This document shows positions 1 to 8,612 of a stretch of 13,321 bases of DNA, piece by piece; position 1 is the stretch's first letter; each line of letters opens with the position of its first letter. The stretch is taken from the NCBI GenBank assembly GCA_003049485.1, contig PYST01000599.1, positions 1-13,321 on the forward strand, in the 5' to 3' direction. The notes beneath the pieces were generated by a model. The model was not told the origin of the DNA. It ran no database searches and saw nothing but the letters and a program-made list of their open reading frames with translations. A program made the translations under genes and the position numbers. Source of the stretch: Ophioceras dolichostomum. Taxonomy: Eukaryota; Ascomycota; Sordariomycetes; Magnaporthales; Ophioceraceae.

Positions 1-23
1 CCCCACCCCACCCCTAACCCTCT

Positions 24-292
24 GCCTAATATGCCTATTAAACCCATACGTCAACGCGTTCGCGAACCCAATGAACTGGCTTTTGATCTGCAGCGCCAGC
101 AGAGCCGAGCTGCTCGCGCATCTATCGCCCTTTCCCTGCGAGCAATACGATGCTTCTAGTAGGCTGTTGACAAGCCCGGGGATCCATCCACAGGATGATG
201 AAACGCGATCGAGTAAGCGTCAGCAGCGTAGAAGCATGCGGTTTGATCTTGCGCTCGACTTGGCGGGTTTCGCGTCGAATTTTAGGGAGAAT
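24..292 (-). repeat. Diverged duplicate copy A (partner 579-836)
   Basis: This segment aligns along its whole length with 579-836, with small indels. Shared anchors include the CGTCAACGCGTTCGC block, CTGCAGCGCCA, AAGCCCGGGGATCCATCC (copy B reads gAGCCCGGGGATCCATCC) and CTTGGCGGGTTTCGCGTCGAA. On the minus strand one frame gives SALLALQIKSQFIGFANAL followed by TYGFNRHIRQRVRGG, against PALLALQSTSQFVSLANAL followed by TFEFNRHVRRRIRGG in copy B. Several differences are conservative or synonymous (V/I, I/V, Arg codon swaps), so the ancestor may have been coding on this strand. Stops and frame changes now break the frame upstream, so it reads as a gene remnant. I do not recognise the family. The copy may continue past the left edge of the window. 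Confidence 0.75.
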
Positions 293-521
293 TAGCATCT
301 TGAGTCCTGACTGCTGAAATCAAGGACCTCAATTAATATTTCAAGAGATCCGTCACTTCTCAAGACCGCATAGTCACCGATCACACGACCGGTTGAAGTT
401 GTCGGTTAGATGACGCTGAAGCCGAAAGGTACGACGCAGACGCTGCTTGTCCCAAGGTATGCGTCACTACGACCTGGATGTAAACTCAGGCCATAAATTG
501 CGGCGTCTAATACGCCTTGGC

Positions 522-556
522 TCTTTCTCTCCCTCTCCCTCTCCCTCAACCCCTCC
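522..556. repeat. CT-rich (CTCCCT)n microsatellite
   Basis: An imperfect tandem run of CTCCCT/CTCTCC units sits just left of duplicate copy B. On the minus strand it would read as an Arg-Glu repeat (RERERERK). It is absent from copy A, so it arose or expanded after the duplication, or marks the edge of copy B. Confidence 0.7.
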
Positions 557-578
557 ACAACCCCGCCCCTGATCCGAC

Positions 579-836
579 GCCTAACATGCCTGTTAAACTC
601 AAACGTCAACGCGTTCGCCAGCGAAACGAACTGGCTCGTGCTCTGCAGCGCCAACAGGGCCGGCGACAGCTTGCTTAGGTAGCTATCGCCCATTTCCCTG
701 GGAGCGATGTGATGCTTCTAGCAGGCGGTTGACGAGCCCGGGGATCCATCCGCAGGATGATCGCGCAGGCGTTCAGCAGAAGCATACGCCTGATCTCGGG
801 CTCGACTTGGCGGGTTTCGCGTCGAACGGGGAATTC
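579..836 (-). repeat. Diverged duplicate copy B (partner 24-292)
   Basis: This is the second copy of the duplicated segment, in the same orientation as copy A and about 550 bp away. Its minus-strand reading is less degraded. One open frame covers MGDSYLSKLSPALLALQSTS and on through a FEFNRHVRRRIRGG stretch. A different frame just upstream gives RRETRQVEPEIRRMLLLNAC, so a frame change of unknown age separates the two parts. It lies in the 3' flank of the HET gene, which is on the same strand. It could be a decayed gene, a recruited 3' UTR, or a noncoding repeat. Confidence 0.75.
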
Positions 837-839
837 TGA

Positions 840-852
840 GGGGGGGGGGGGG
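840..852. repeat. Run of 13 G
   Basis: The run immediately follows duplicate copy B, at the point where its similarity to copy A ends. It has the same length as the run at 3988-4000. Confidence 0.85.
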
Positions 853-1151
853 AATGTTGATGTTTGCGAGGTTCGTGCGGCCATTGCCGTTGTCGGTGGC
901 GTTCGCCTCTCGTGTATCCGTCCGTCTACGCGTCTATGCATGACTCTGCCGCGGCGATGTTGTCGGCCGCGGTGGGCGGGAAGTGAGATTACCTGCTGAG
1001 TCGTCGCGGGCTCATCGGCGGTAGGCGCTAGGAGATGACATGACGGTCTTGCCCGGGCATCGACAAGGGGGGATGACTGATTGGGCCCATCTAGTCCCTG
1101 GTTCGGGTCGTGGTTTCCCTCACAATAGCGATACCCCCTAACATCCATTTT

Positions 1152-3586
1152 TTACACCAAAGCAAAGGTCTCAAGCTCCAAGCCTCTGGTTCTGAGCAGT
1201 CCGTTCAGGGCGTCCGGGAGCATCCGCGGGTCCGAGTCCATCACCTCCCCCGTCGTCTTGTTCCTGAAGAAGAACGCCTCTTGAGGGTCGACCGCGGCGA
1301 TGGGCCTGCCCAGGGCCTCTTCGGCGGTGATCCTCTCCCAGTCGACGAGCGGAGGTAACCGAGGATCTTCGAGGGTGAGGTCCATGGTCTCGGTGTCGAG
1401 GAAATGTGGCACCACCCTGGTCGCACTGCCTCGCACACCCCTGGATACACCTTGCCATGGCCGTGGGATGGGGCCCAGGAACGCGGTCGCGTGCTCGAGG
1501 CCGTGGCAGAAGCAGTGCCCGACTAGCTGGAAGGCCTGGCCTCCTCTGGGCTGGGGTCGCAGCACGAGCGGGGACTGGCAGCCTAGGACTACGGCAATGA
1601 TGTCTCCTGCCGGAGAAGAGAGCCAGCTGGGGGTTAGCTGTTGCATCATACTGCCTTGTGAGGGGTCTAGCTGAGATACATACCTGGGTGGGTGCAGAGT
1701 GGTGCCAGCGCGATGTAGCCCTCGTCGGTCGTGACGAGCTTCCTCGTCCAAACAGCTCCATATACCCACTTGACCTGAGGCTGCAAGAAGAGCGGGTCCT
1801 CCTCGACTTTCGACGCACCGAATAATTCCCATTGCAACTTCTCCATCCACGCATCAAGATGAGGTGCGTGTGAGCTGGATGACCGGCCTCGGTACTGGCC
1901 GGCGACTAGAGTGATGGCCAACGCGCAGAGGAAGTTGTCGCCTGTGGGTTCGTAACTGTCGCCGTGGTGCCTCCCGTCCGTCCAAGATCGAATTACGCCG
2001 AGATCATCCAAAGATCGTACCCCTCCGAAAAAGCCGCGAACAGTGGCGCATCTCAACCCCTTTACCTCGAGGACGTCGGGCGCGCGGTACGTGAAAGCAA
2101 GCCGCGACCCACGAGAGCTGGCCTGGTAGCAGTCGGGCCACGGCGCCGACGTGTGCTCACCGCTCCAATCCGGCACCCAGCTGGGGCCACCTACCACTCT
2201 GGAACCGATCTCGGAGCTCATCAGCTCCCAGCGCTCGGAGAGGCGGAGGTGTTCGAGGAAAAAGAACTTGTACGTCTCATAGACCGGAATGTCTTGAGAG
2301 TAGTCGGCCCGTACTGCTGAAACAAGGCGCTCAGGCGCCATGCCAAGGACGGCATAGACCTTATCGCGAGGATCCGAACAACGCCTTCTCCAGGAGAGAT
2401 TCATCAACCGCTGCGGGGTAAGATCTTGGACGCGTATCGTCAGTGGCCAAGGCTTCGTCAGCGCTTCGCGAAGCTGCCCTCCGTAGAGCGTGATCCTGTC
2501 CAAGAGGACCCGCACTGCGGCTCGGACGACCGGCCAGGGCACGCAGCTGTGGCCGCACTGCATCACCGCGTTGCGCTGGGCGGAAAGCGAGATCTCCTGC
2601 ACGGTCCAGAGCCGGGAGAACCACTCGCGGTTGAACAGTTCCGTGAGAGCATCGCACACTGCGATCGACAGAGGCCCGAGGTCGTCTAGGTATCCGACAA
2701 GATTGTCGTCTGTGTTGGCGGGAAAAGCGAGGACCAGCTCCTCCATCGTGATCCGTGTCCGGGCCCCGAGCTGGTGGATGTTGCGCAAAGCGAGCTCACT
2801 GGTTGGGGACTCAACCCCCAGCCAGACTACGACTCTGCGGGCGAGGCTGTAGATGGTGGCCATGCGCTTCACCTGTCTGCCTCGCTCCACCTCGTCGGCT
2901 TGGTTGATGCAGATAGCGTCGACCCAGATTCTGCGCGGCTTGGACTCTGTCCGTAGATGACACAGAGCTGTTGCAAGATTGGCCGTCACTTTCAGGTACC
3001 CTACGAGTCGGCGACGGGAACTCGCCGGTGCACCATCCCCTCCGCACCTTTCACATTCGTCTGATACGCTCTGAGGCTCATGCTCATGCTCATGCTCGTG
3101 CTCGGGCTTGGACTCGGGCCCGGGCTCGGGCTCGGGTTCGACGACAACGACCTGTTCTGGTGTATCCGATGAGCCCCAGACGTACGAGAGCGCTTCGTAA
3201 TCTGGCGCCAACCGCATCTCGCCTTCCCCTTCAGGCATCAGATAGAGAGAGCGGTCAAAGTCCTCGACCGGATGTTTCCAGGTCCACTCCTGGCTAGGTG
3301 ACTGGAAAACGAAGTCCCCGTCATAAGTCTCGTGGGCCGAGTGCCCGGGCGGCAGAGTCGCGCGCAGCTGATCAAGAGTGAGCCGGGTTGACCCGACGAT
3401 GCTCGCTTGTGCAGTGGAGGGCGCTCTCTCAAGGACTTCGTGAGAGATTCCTATTGTGAGAGCGTCACTATCCTTGCCAGGGAGCAAGGTGATGATGCGG
3501 ATATCCCTTACTGTGTCGTCCAGTGGCCGGTACGGATATGGGAGAAGATTAGAAGGATTTTGGGAGGACCCAGTGCAGATCTCCAT
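1152..3586 (-). CDS. HET (heterokaryon incompatibility) domain protein, two exons, 785 aa
   Basis: Seen: exon 1 runs 3586-1684 and exon 2 runs 1606-1152. The ATG at 3586 has good context (AGAAATGG), and the protein begins with the usual HET lead-in (YRPLDDTVRDIRIITLLPG). HET-domain signatures follow in order: YEALSYVWGS (about 130-139), RRIWVDAICINQ (218-229), an IY..ARRVVVWLG stretch (245-257), EWFSRLWTVQEI (321-332) and SDPRDKVYAVLGM (404-416). The C-terminal part has the motif common in this family, GDIIAVVLGCQSPLVLRPQP, then FQLVGHCFCHGL. Known: such proteins mediate allorecognition and regulated cell death in filamentous ascomycetes, and most members have no assigned partner. Odd: residues 141-199 between YVWGS and LKVTANL form an enlarged acidic insertion with Glu-Pro and Glu-His repeats and a CERCGG patch. 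No NACHT, ankyrin or WD partner domain is visible. The function is inferred from the family only. Confidence 0.94.
1607..1683 (-). other. HET gene intron (77 nt)
   Basis: On the minus strand exon 1 ends CACCCAG and the intron begins GTATGT. A GCTAAC branch site lies at 1638-1633 and the intron ends CCGGCAG. Joining the exons restores a split Gly codon and gives THP-G-DIIAVVLGC, which continues the expected C-terminal HET motif. Without splicing the frame stops six codons later at 1667. Confidence 0.93.
3075..3140 (-). repeat. Hexanucleotide-type coding repeat inside the HET domain
   Basis: On the plus strand GCTCAT units are followed by GCTCGT and GCTCGG variants. They encode Glu-His and then Glu-Pro/Glu-Gly dipeptides (about residues 150-171 of the HET protein). 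Most variants keep Glu at every second residue. The repeat lies in frame, so length changes of 6 bp would alter the protein without breaking it. Confidence 0.85.
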
Positions 3587-4229
3587 TTCTGAAGTCGTCA
3601 GCCTTCAAAACGGGCACACACAATGGGAAACGGCAAAAACAACGGCAGGCTATTGGCGAGCCTAGAGTTTCTCAAGGGGAAAGAGAATTGATAAGCAATG
3701 TCGTCAACATGCTTCCCATCTCACAAGACGAGCAGTGAACTTGTATGGTTGGGAGCTTTCTGTGAGAATTGGTTGTCGGCATAGCAAGTACTATGGTGGC
3801 GATTGGAGGGATCGGATCCGGTAAGGCTATGGAAGATGATAGTAGGAAGGCAGTCACTCTCAGTATCTCAAGTGGAAAAAGGTGGATAGCTAAGGTAGGT
3901 ACCTAACTTGCTAGGACCATCAGGCAAGCTCAGCTTCAGAGTAACACAGCAGAATCTGACGTTGCGCAAGCGCACATGATCGAGGAAGGGGGGGGGGGGG
4001 AAATCGGGGATCTACCGTCCCATCGTTCGTCTACATCTAAAAGATCTACCTCTCTCTAGTATAACAGACGCCATTCCTGCACCTGCACTCCGCTGCAAAT
4101 AGGAACCCCAACGAAGGACAAATAGAATAAGTGAACCCCAACAACAAGCCGAGCCGCTGCAAGTTCGATGGTAAACAAAGGGGGAGCCCAGGCCCCTTTG
4201 CCCAAAATAAATATTCGACGCCAACCTAT
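3587..4229. other. Intergenic region between two tandem minus-strand genes
   Basis: This stretch should hold the HET promoter (HET is transcribed leftward) and the thioesterase 3' UTR. It shows no convincing ORF. Visible landmarks are a TAGGTAGGTACCTAA motif near 3893-3906 and a 13-G run at 3988-4000. No clear TATA box or poly(A) signal was recognised. Confidence 0.6.
3988..4000. repeat. Run of 13 G
   Basis: This homopolymer of 13 G lies between the two minus-strand genes, in the presumed distal promoter of the HET gene. A second 13-G run lies at 840-852. Such runs are mutable and also error-prone to sequence, so the exact length is uncertain. Confidence 0.85.
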
Positions 4230-5351
4230 TCAGCCCGGGCTAAACCAACCCAACGCCCCATCCCGTCCGCCATCAAAAGTACCATTCAGCCCATCCAACG
4301 CGGCGAAGTGCTCCGCGTACGCCAAGCCCTGCCGCCTCTCCCACTCGGTCCGGCGCCAGTCCCAAACCCCCCCGTCGTCGTCGTCGTCATCCCGATCGAC
4401 GACGAAGTCCTCCGGCAGCTCCTCGGGCGTGCCCGTCTCCGTGTCGCCCCCGCGCCAGCCGTCCCCGGGCCGCTCGGGCAGCAGGCCGCTGTTCTCGATC
4501 ACGATGGCCGGGTGCACCGTGAAGCGGCCCAGCTTGAACACGTACTTGCTCACCGCCGTGGCGATGACGTGCTTCTCCAGGTCAGCCGCCGCCGGAGACG
4601 TCGAGCCGTTCGCCGCTGCTTCTGCCTTCCCTCCTCCCTTGCCGCCGCCAGCCACAACGCGGCGCACCTTCCCCCTTCCGCTCAGGCCCGTTCTGCTATC
4701 CCAGCTCGTCGGCAGGACCTTCCCCTTGACCACGAAGTGCGTCACGATGTATAGCCACTTCCTGTCCCACGCCAGGATGCGACTCCAGATCTCGTACTGC
4801 TGGTACGGCGCGATCTCCTTCTTGAACGAGCAGAACACGCTGCCCAGCCCGATGCCGAACCCACCCTGCACCACAGCGCCGGACTTGTCGCGCACCACCA
4901 TCGTCTTGGCGTTCTCGCCCACGGCCTTCATCCCGCGTCCGAAGAGGTGCATGACGAGGTGCGACCTCGACACGTCCAGGTCCCCGAAGTAGGTCGAGTT
5001 GGATTTGTGGAGGTTGTAGTCCGTCTCCAGCAGCGTCGTCCTCGTCGTGGTGATGGAGTAGTGGAACAGGGCTCGGTGCGGTAAGGGGCCGCGCTTGAGG
5101 AGAACGTGTCGGAACATGGAGGCGAAGACGCGCGCGGTCCAGGCGAAGACCAACGATTTCCCGTTCGTGACGAGGAAGAAGAGCAGCAGGATCCGGGAGA
5201 GCCGGCCGGGCCCCGTGAAGAACCGGCGCAGGAGACGACGCCAGGGGAGGTGGACGAGCTTGTGGCCCGCGTAGGCGACGGTGAGGGCGGAGAGCGGCGC
5301 AAAGACGGGGATGAGGAGGCCGGCTGTGCCGACGGAGGCTGCGGACGCCAT
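4230..5351 (-). CDS. Membrane-anchored hotdog thioesterase-like protein (THEM6 / 4HBT_2 type), 373 aa
   Basis: Seen: a single exon with its ATG at 5351 in good context (CAACAATGG). Residues about 8-30 and 51-70 are hydrophobic and probably anchor the protein. The core is ETDYNLHKSNSTYFGDLDVS (109-128) followed by RSHLVMHLFGRGM, the fungal version of the hotdog D-x-N-x-H-x-x-N-x-x-Y-x-x-D-x-D-x-x-R segment. Later hotdog strands include GGFGIGLGSVFCSFKKEI (163-180), YQQYEIWSRILAWDRKWLYI (184-203) and HFVVKGKVLPTSW. Known: THEM6-like proteins have a hotdog fold and are thought to act on acyl-thioesters. Substrates in fungi are not established, and automated labels vary. Odd: a Gly/Ala-rich low-complexity loop (about 226-256) splits the C-terminal half, and a run of six Asp occurs near 321-326. 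The tail (WERRQGLAYAEHFAALDGL) looks helical. Catalytic activity is inferred, not shown. Confidence 0.82.
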   Translation of the reverse strand: MASAASVGTAGLLIPVFAPLSALTVAYAGHKLVHLPWRRLLRRFFTGPGRLSRILLLFFLVTNGKSLVFAWTARVFASMFRHVLLKRGPLPHRALFHYSITTTRTTLLETDYNLHKSNSTYFGDLDVSRSHLVMHLFGRGMKAVGENAKTMVVRDKSGAVVQGGFGIGLGSVFCSFKKEIAPYQQYEIWSRILAWDRKWLYIVTHFVVKGKVLPTSWDSRTGLSGRGKVRRVVAGGGKGGGKAEAAANGSTSPAAADLEKHVIATAVSKYVFKLGRFTVHPAIVIENSGLLPERPGDGWRGGDTETGTPEELPEDFVVDRDDDDDDGGVWDWRRTEWERRQGLAYAEHFAALDGLNGTFDGGRDGALGWFSPG

Positions 5352-6758
5352 TGTTGCGCACTTTTCCTCCTTACCTTAGGCTTTCTTTCCCAGTTTGCCT
5401 TGTTGTGTGCGGGAGGGACTGCCTCCCTCGATTCACCCACGCAACGCCGCTTCGATAACGCTCTTCTCTGTTCCGCCGCTGGAGAGGGGTGGTGGTTGCG
5501 GTGGCTCCAATTTCTTCTTCTGTTGCTGCTGGGGAGGAGTGCGCCGAGCCCCTATTCCGTCGCCAGTCGCGCTCGCGATCCGCGCGCGTAGAGCACCGAA
5601 GAGTATGACGACGAGGGCGACGGCCCAGAGCGGGCCGAATCTAATGTAGCAGAACAGGGTGCTAGTACACCTGGAAAGAACAGAGGACGCGAGGGGACCG
5701 GACGACATAAATGGGCGATGAAGTAGAGTCTCGGTTCGCTGCGAAAAGCTCGATACCTCCGTGTAGGCAGGATGGCGGCGAGGTGAAGTTTCGCTAGGTC
5801 CTCGTCCCTCGTGAAGCCAAGAATCCGAGGAGCTCGCAGAAGGACGATGCCTAGAAGTGGGAAGGAATCAAGCCACTGTTGGGATGTCTCGGCCTTTTGT
5901 CTTTCTTATCTGGGTGGTCAGCTCCCTCCCATCCCTCGTAAGCTCCTTCAGCACTACCTTGTCGCGTCTCAGAACCGTAATGTCGAACGTCATCCACGGC
6001 TGGGCCAGCATATTGTACTTCACGGTCGCAGTTCAGCGGTGGGGGCCCCTGAAAATTATTGCGGCCCACCGTCTTGGGGCCAATCGGGTGGCCTACCTAG
6101 CCTGTGATGGATGGGGGTTCGTTGGGGATGTCTGTGCACTGGCGCCCTGGCCTGGACTTGATTGTTACTTAGCGGGGCTAAACCGAGGCTTCGATCACGA
6201 GGAATAAGCCCGTTCCGGTTGAATAACCCGCCGACGGAGTGTCGTTGTCGGAGATATTGATCGTCTGCATTCTTCAGTTGATCGAAGTGCTGCACAGGTT
6301 TCCGCGGATGTAGGAGGACGATACCCATTATATCTTTTCCTCTTCTTTTCGCTTCTGCCCTTGTCTTCACAAGCTTCTTCACAGCTCTCATCGACGCAGA
6401 AGCAACTGGGGCTCTCGATCGGAGTGCTAAACGAGCCACGAGGCACATGTCTCCAGTCCGACCCCAACTTAGGAAGCTAGGAAGAAGAACAAGGTCCCAG
6501 AAATTAACTGCCTACCTATATATTGACCCTTGAAGCGATATCACATAGGGGATGGCAGAGGACGTGGTGGCATATCTCGACCGTGCACACCGAAAGCTTC
6601 AATTAGGTTTCCGTTGTTACATAATCCAGAGTTCCCCACTAGTTAGTTAACTACAGGTGTCAGTCTAAAGATTTTCGCCCGCCCGACTGATGCGCTGCAG
6701 TGACTAAACCGTGGCCAACCGACCACGGGCGATTTGCAACGCCTCGAAACGTTCTCAA
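5352..6758. other. Divergent intergenic region (thioesterase-like / DUG1)
   Basis: This 1.4 kb stretch must contain the promoters of the thioesterase-like gene (leftward) and of DUG1 (rightward). A 91-codon minus-strand ORF with a true ATG lies at 5708-5433. It has one hydrophobic stretch (LWAVALVVILFGAL) and a poly-Gln/Lys/Pro tail, and ends 82 nt before the thioesterase ATG. Its start context is poor (T at -3), so it may be an upstream ORF or chance. A 130-codon minus-strand ORF at 6448-6056 also has an ATG but no recognisable domain. CCTACCTA motifs occur at about 6092 and 6511. No RNA gene was found. Confidence 0.55.
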
Positions 6759-8612
6759 ATGCCCCGCACCGTAGCTCTTCAGGCTGTCCGACCTTCCCTC
6801 CTGGGCCGCCCTCGCCCACCAGGTAGAACCACTGGTCTTGTGCATGATAAGCAAAAGCTTCACCACCATCACGCTGCTCGCATTGCATCCCCACGATTCC
6901 AATCAACAGCTGCATCATCATCAACCCCTCCTCGTCCTGCTCCTACAACGGCTCGCATAACCTCGCCACCACCGGCGAGCCAACCGCAAGCTAAAGCTAT
7001 CACTCACCGACCTCGAACGTACCTGACCGACGCCATCCGCTCCCACCAAGCACGCAAAATGGCCCCGCAACTCGACTCGTTCTTCTCCCAGGTCGACGCC
7101 CTGTCGGACGCGTTCATTGAGCGTCTCCGCGCCGCTGTTGCCATCCCCTCCGTGTCCTCCGATGCCGCCCGCCGTCCGGACGTGGTGCGCATGGCGCACT
7201 TCCTCGAAGATGAGCTCAAGAAGCTCGGCGCCCAGGTCGAGCTCCGGCCCCTTGGCAAGCAGCCGGACAACCCTTCGCTAGACCTCCCGCCCGTGGTGCT
7301 AGCCCGCTACGGCTCCGACACCAGCAAGCGCACGATCCTCGTGTACGGCCACTACGACGTGCAGCCGGCCGAGAAGACCGACGGCTGGGCGACGGAGCCG
7401 TTCGAGCTCAGCCTCGCCGACGACGGCCGCATGATCGGCCGGGGCTCGACCGACGACAAGGGCCCCGTGCTGGGCTGGCTCAACGCCATCGAGGCCCACC
7501 AGAAGGCCGGCGTCGACTTCCCCGTCAACCTGCTGATGTGCTTCGAGGGCATGGAGGAGTACGGCTCCGAGGGGCTGGACGACCTAATCGTGGCCGAGGC
7601 GCCCAAGTTCTTCAAGGACGCCGAGGCCGTGTGCATCTCGGACAACTACTGGCTCGGCACCGAGAAGCCGTGCCTGACGTACGGCCTCCGCGGCTGCAAC
7701 TACTACAGCGTCGAGATCAGCGGGCCCGGAGCGGACCTGCACTCGGGCGTCTTCGGCGGCACGGCCCAGGAGCCCATGACGGACCTCGTGCGCGTGCTGT
7801 CCACGCTCGTCGACACTTCCGGCAAGATCCTGATCCCGGGCATCAACGAGCAGGTCGCGCCCGTGACGGCCGACGAGGAGACGCTGTACGACGGCATCTC
7901 GTTCACGATGGAGACGCTGCACCAGTCGCTCGGCTCCACGACCACCATATTCGAGGACAAGAAGCCGACCCTCATGGCGCGCTGGCGGTACCCCTCCCTG
8001 TCGATCCACGGCGTCGAGGGAGCCTTCTCTGCCCCGGGAGCCAAGACCGTCATCCCCGCCAAGGTGGTCGGCAAGTTCTCCATCCGGACCGTGCCCGATA
8101 TGGAGATCGACAAGACGAACGAGCTGGTGTACAAGTACGTGCGCGAGCAGTTCGCGAAGCTAGGCAGCAAGAACTCGATCAACGTCTTCGCGCAGCACAC
8201 GGGCAAGTGGTGGGTCGCCAGCCCGAAGCACTGGAACTTCAGCGCTGCTGCCAAGGCTGTCGAGCGCGTCTGGGGTGTCGCGCCCGACTTCACCCGTGAA
8301 GGTGGAAGGTAAGCTAAGCTGGCTTTTGATTCTACTATCCTTCTTCCCTTTTCCCTCCTCGCTAGCAACATCTCTTCACTGACCGTAATGTAAATTTTGC
8401 TAATTTGTTTTCAATTCCTCCACCTAAACAGCATCCCCGTTACCCTCACCTTCGAACAGGCGACGGGCAAGAACGTCCTGCTGCTTCCCATGGGCAGCTC
8501 GACGGACGGCGCGCACTCGATCAATGAGAAGCTGGATAAGCGAAACTACATCGAGGGCATCAAGCTGCTGGGAGCGTACCTCCACTACGTCGCCGAGGAG
8601 CCGAAGGAGTAA
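6759..8612 (+). CDS. DUG1: Cys-Gly metallodipeptidase, M20 family (DUG1 type), two exons
   Basis: Function (family knowledge): a cytosolic di-metal M20 peptidase that hydrolyses Cys-Gly from glutathione turnover, and other dipeptides. Seen: exons run to 8308 and from 8432. From the ATG at 7059 the protein has 476 residues, close to yeast Dug1. Numbered from there, the M20 residues are His98 and Asp100 (YGHYDVQP), Asp132 (RGSTDDKG), Glu166-Glu167 (FEGMEEYGSEG), Asp195 (CISDNYW), the lid-domain His228 (GADLHSG) and His445 (DGAHSINEK). REGGSIPVTLTFE spans the exon junction. Start choice: the ATG at 7059 has strong context (CAAAATGG) and begins the conserved part. An in-frame ATG at 6759 (C at -3, weaker) adds 100 residues that are Arg-rich and poor in acidic residues, with SPRFQSTAASSS, resembling a mitochondrial presequence. 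An in-frame stop at 6705 limits further extension. I give the longer span but treat both starts as possible. Enzyme identity is secure; dual targeting is inference. Confidence 0.96.
8309..8431 (+). other. DUG1 intron (123 nt)
   Basis: The donor is GGAAG|GTAAGC. A GCTAAT branch site lies at 8399-8404 and the acceptor is CTAAACAG|C. Splicing rebuilds an AGC codon and gives EGG-S-IPVTLTFE, the conserved M20 segment. Reading through would stop at 8312. Confidence 0.95.

Larger units (their letters stand above)
1..1151. other. Left intergenic region without a supported gene
   Basis: Apart from the two duplicate copies, this stretch holds a (CTCCCT)n-like run at 522-556 and a run of 13 G at 840-852. 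On the minus strand, 675-1148 is open from an ATG that begins four bases past the HET stop. Its translation is Arg/Pro/Thr-rich, without a recognisable domain, and is most simply the HET 3' UTR. The first 25 bases are C-rich and contain one CCCTAACCCT, which is not a telomere array. Confidence 0.6.

Noticed and set aside
1..25. CCCTAACCCT near the left edge as a telomere repeat
   Set aside because: Only one partial unit is present, with no array, so there is no support for a chromosome end.
675..1148. 157-codon minus-strand ORF after the HET stop as a separate gene
   Set aside because: It starts four bases past the HET stop codon. Its composition is low-complexity Arg/Thr/Pro, and it runs into the decayed repeat, so 3' UTR is the simpler reading.
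5885..5910. TCTCGGCCTTTTG resembles the 5' start of U2 snRNA
   Set aside because: The match ends after about 14 bases. The branch-recognition and following conserved segments are absent, so it is a chance match.
7538..8299. Long alternative-frame ORFs across DUG1 on both strands
   Set aside because: They are shadows caused by GC-rich third codon positions in the real gene.
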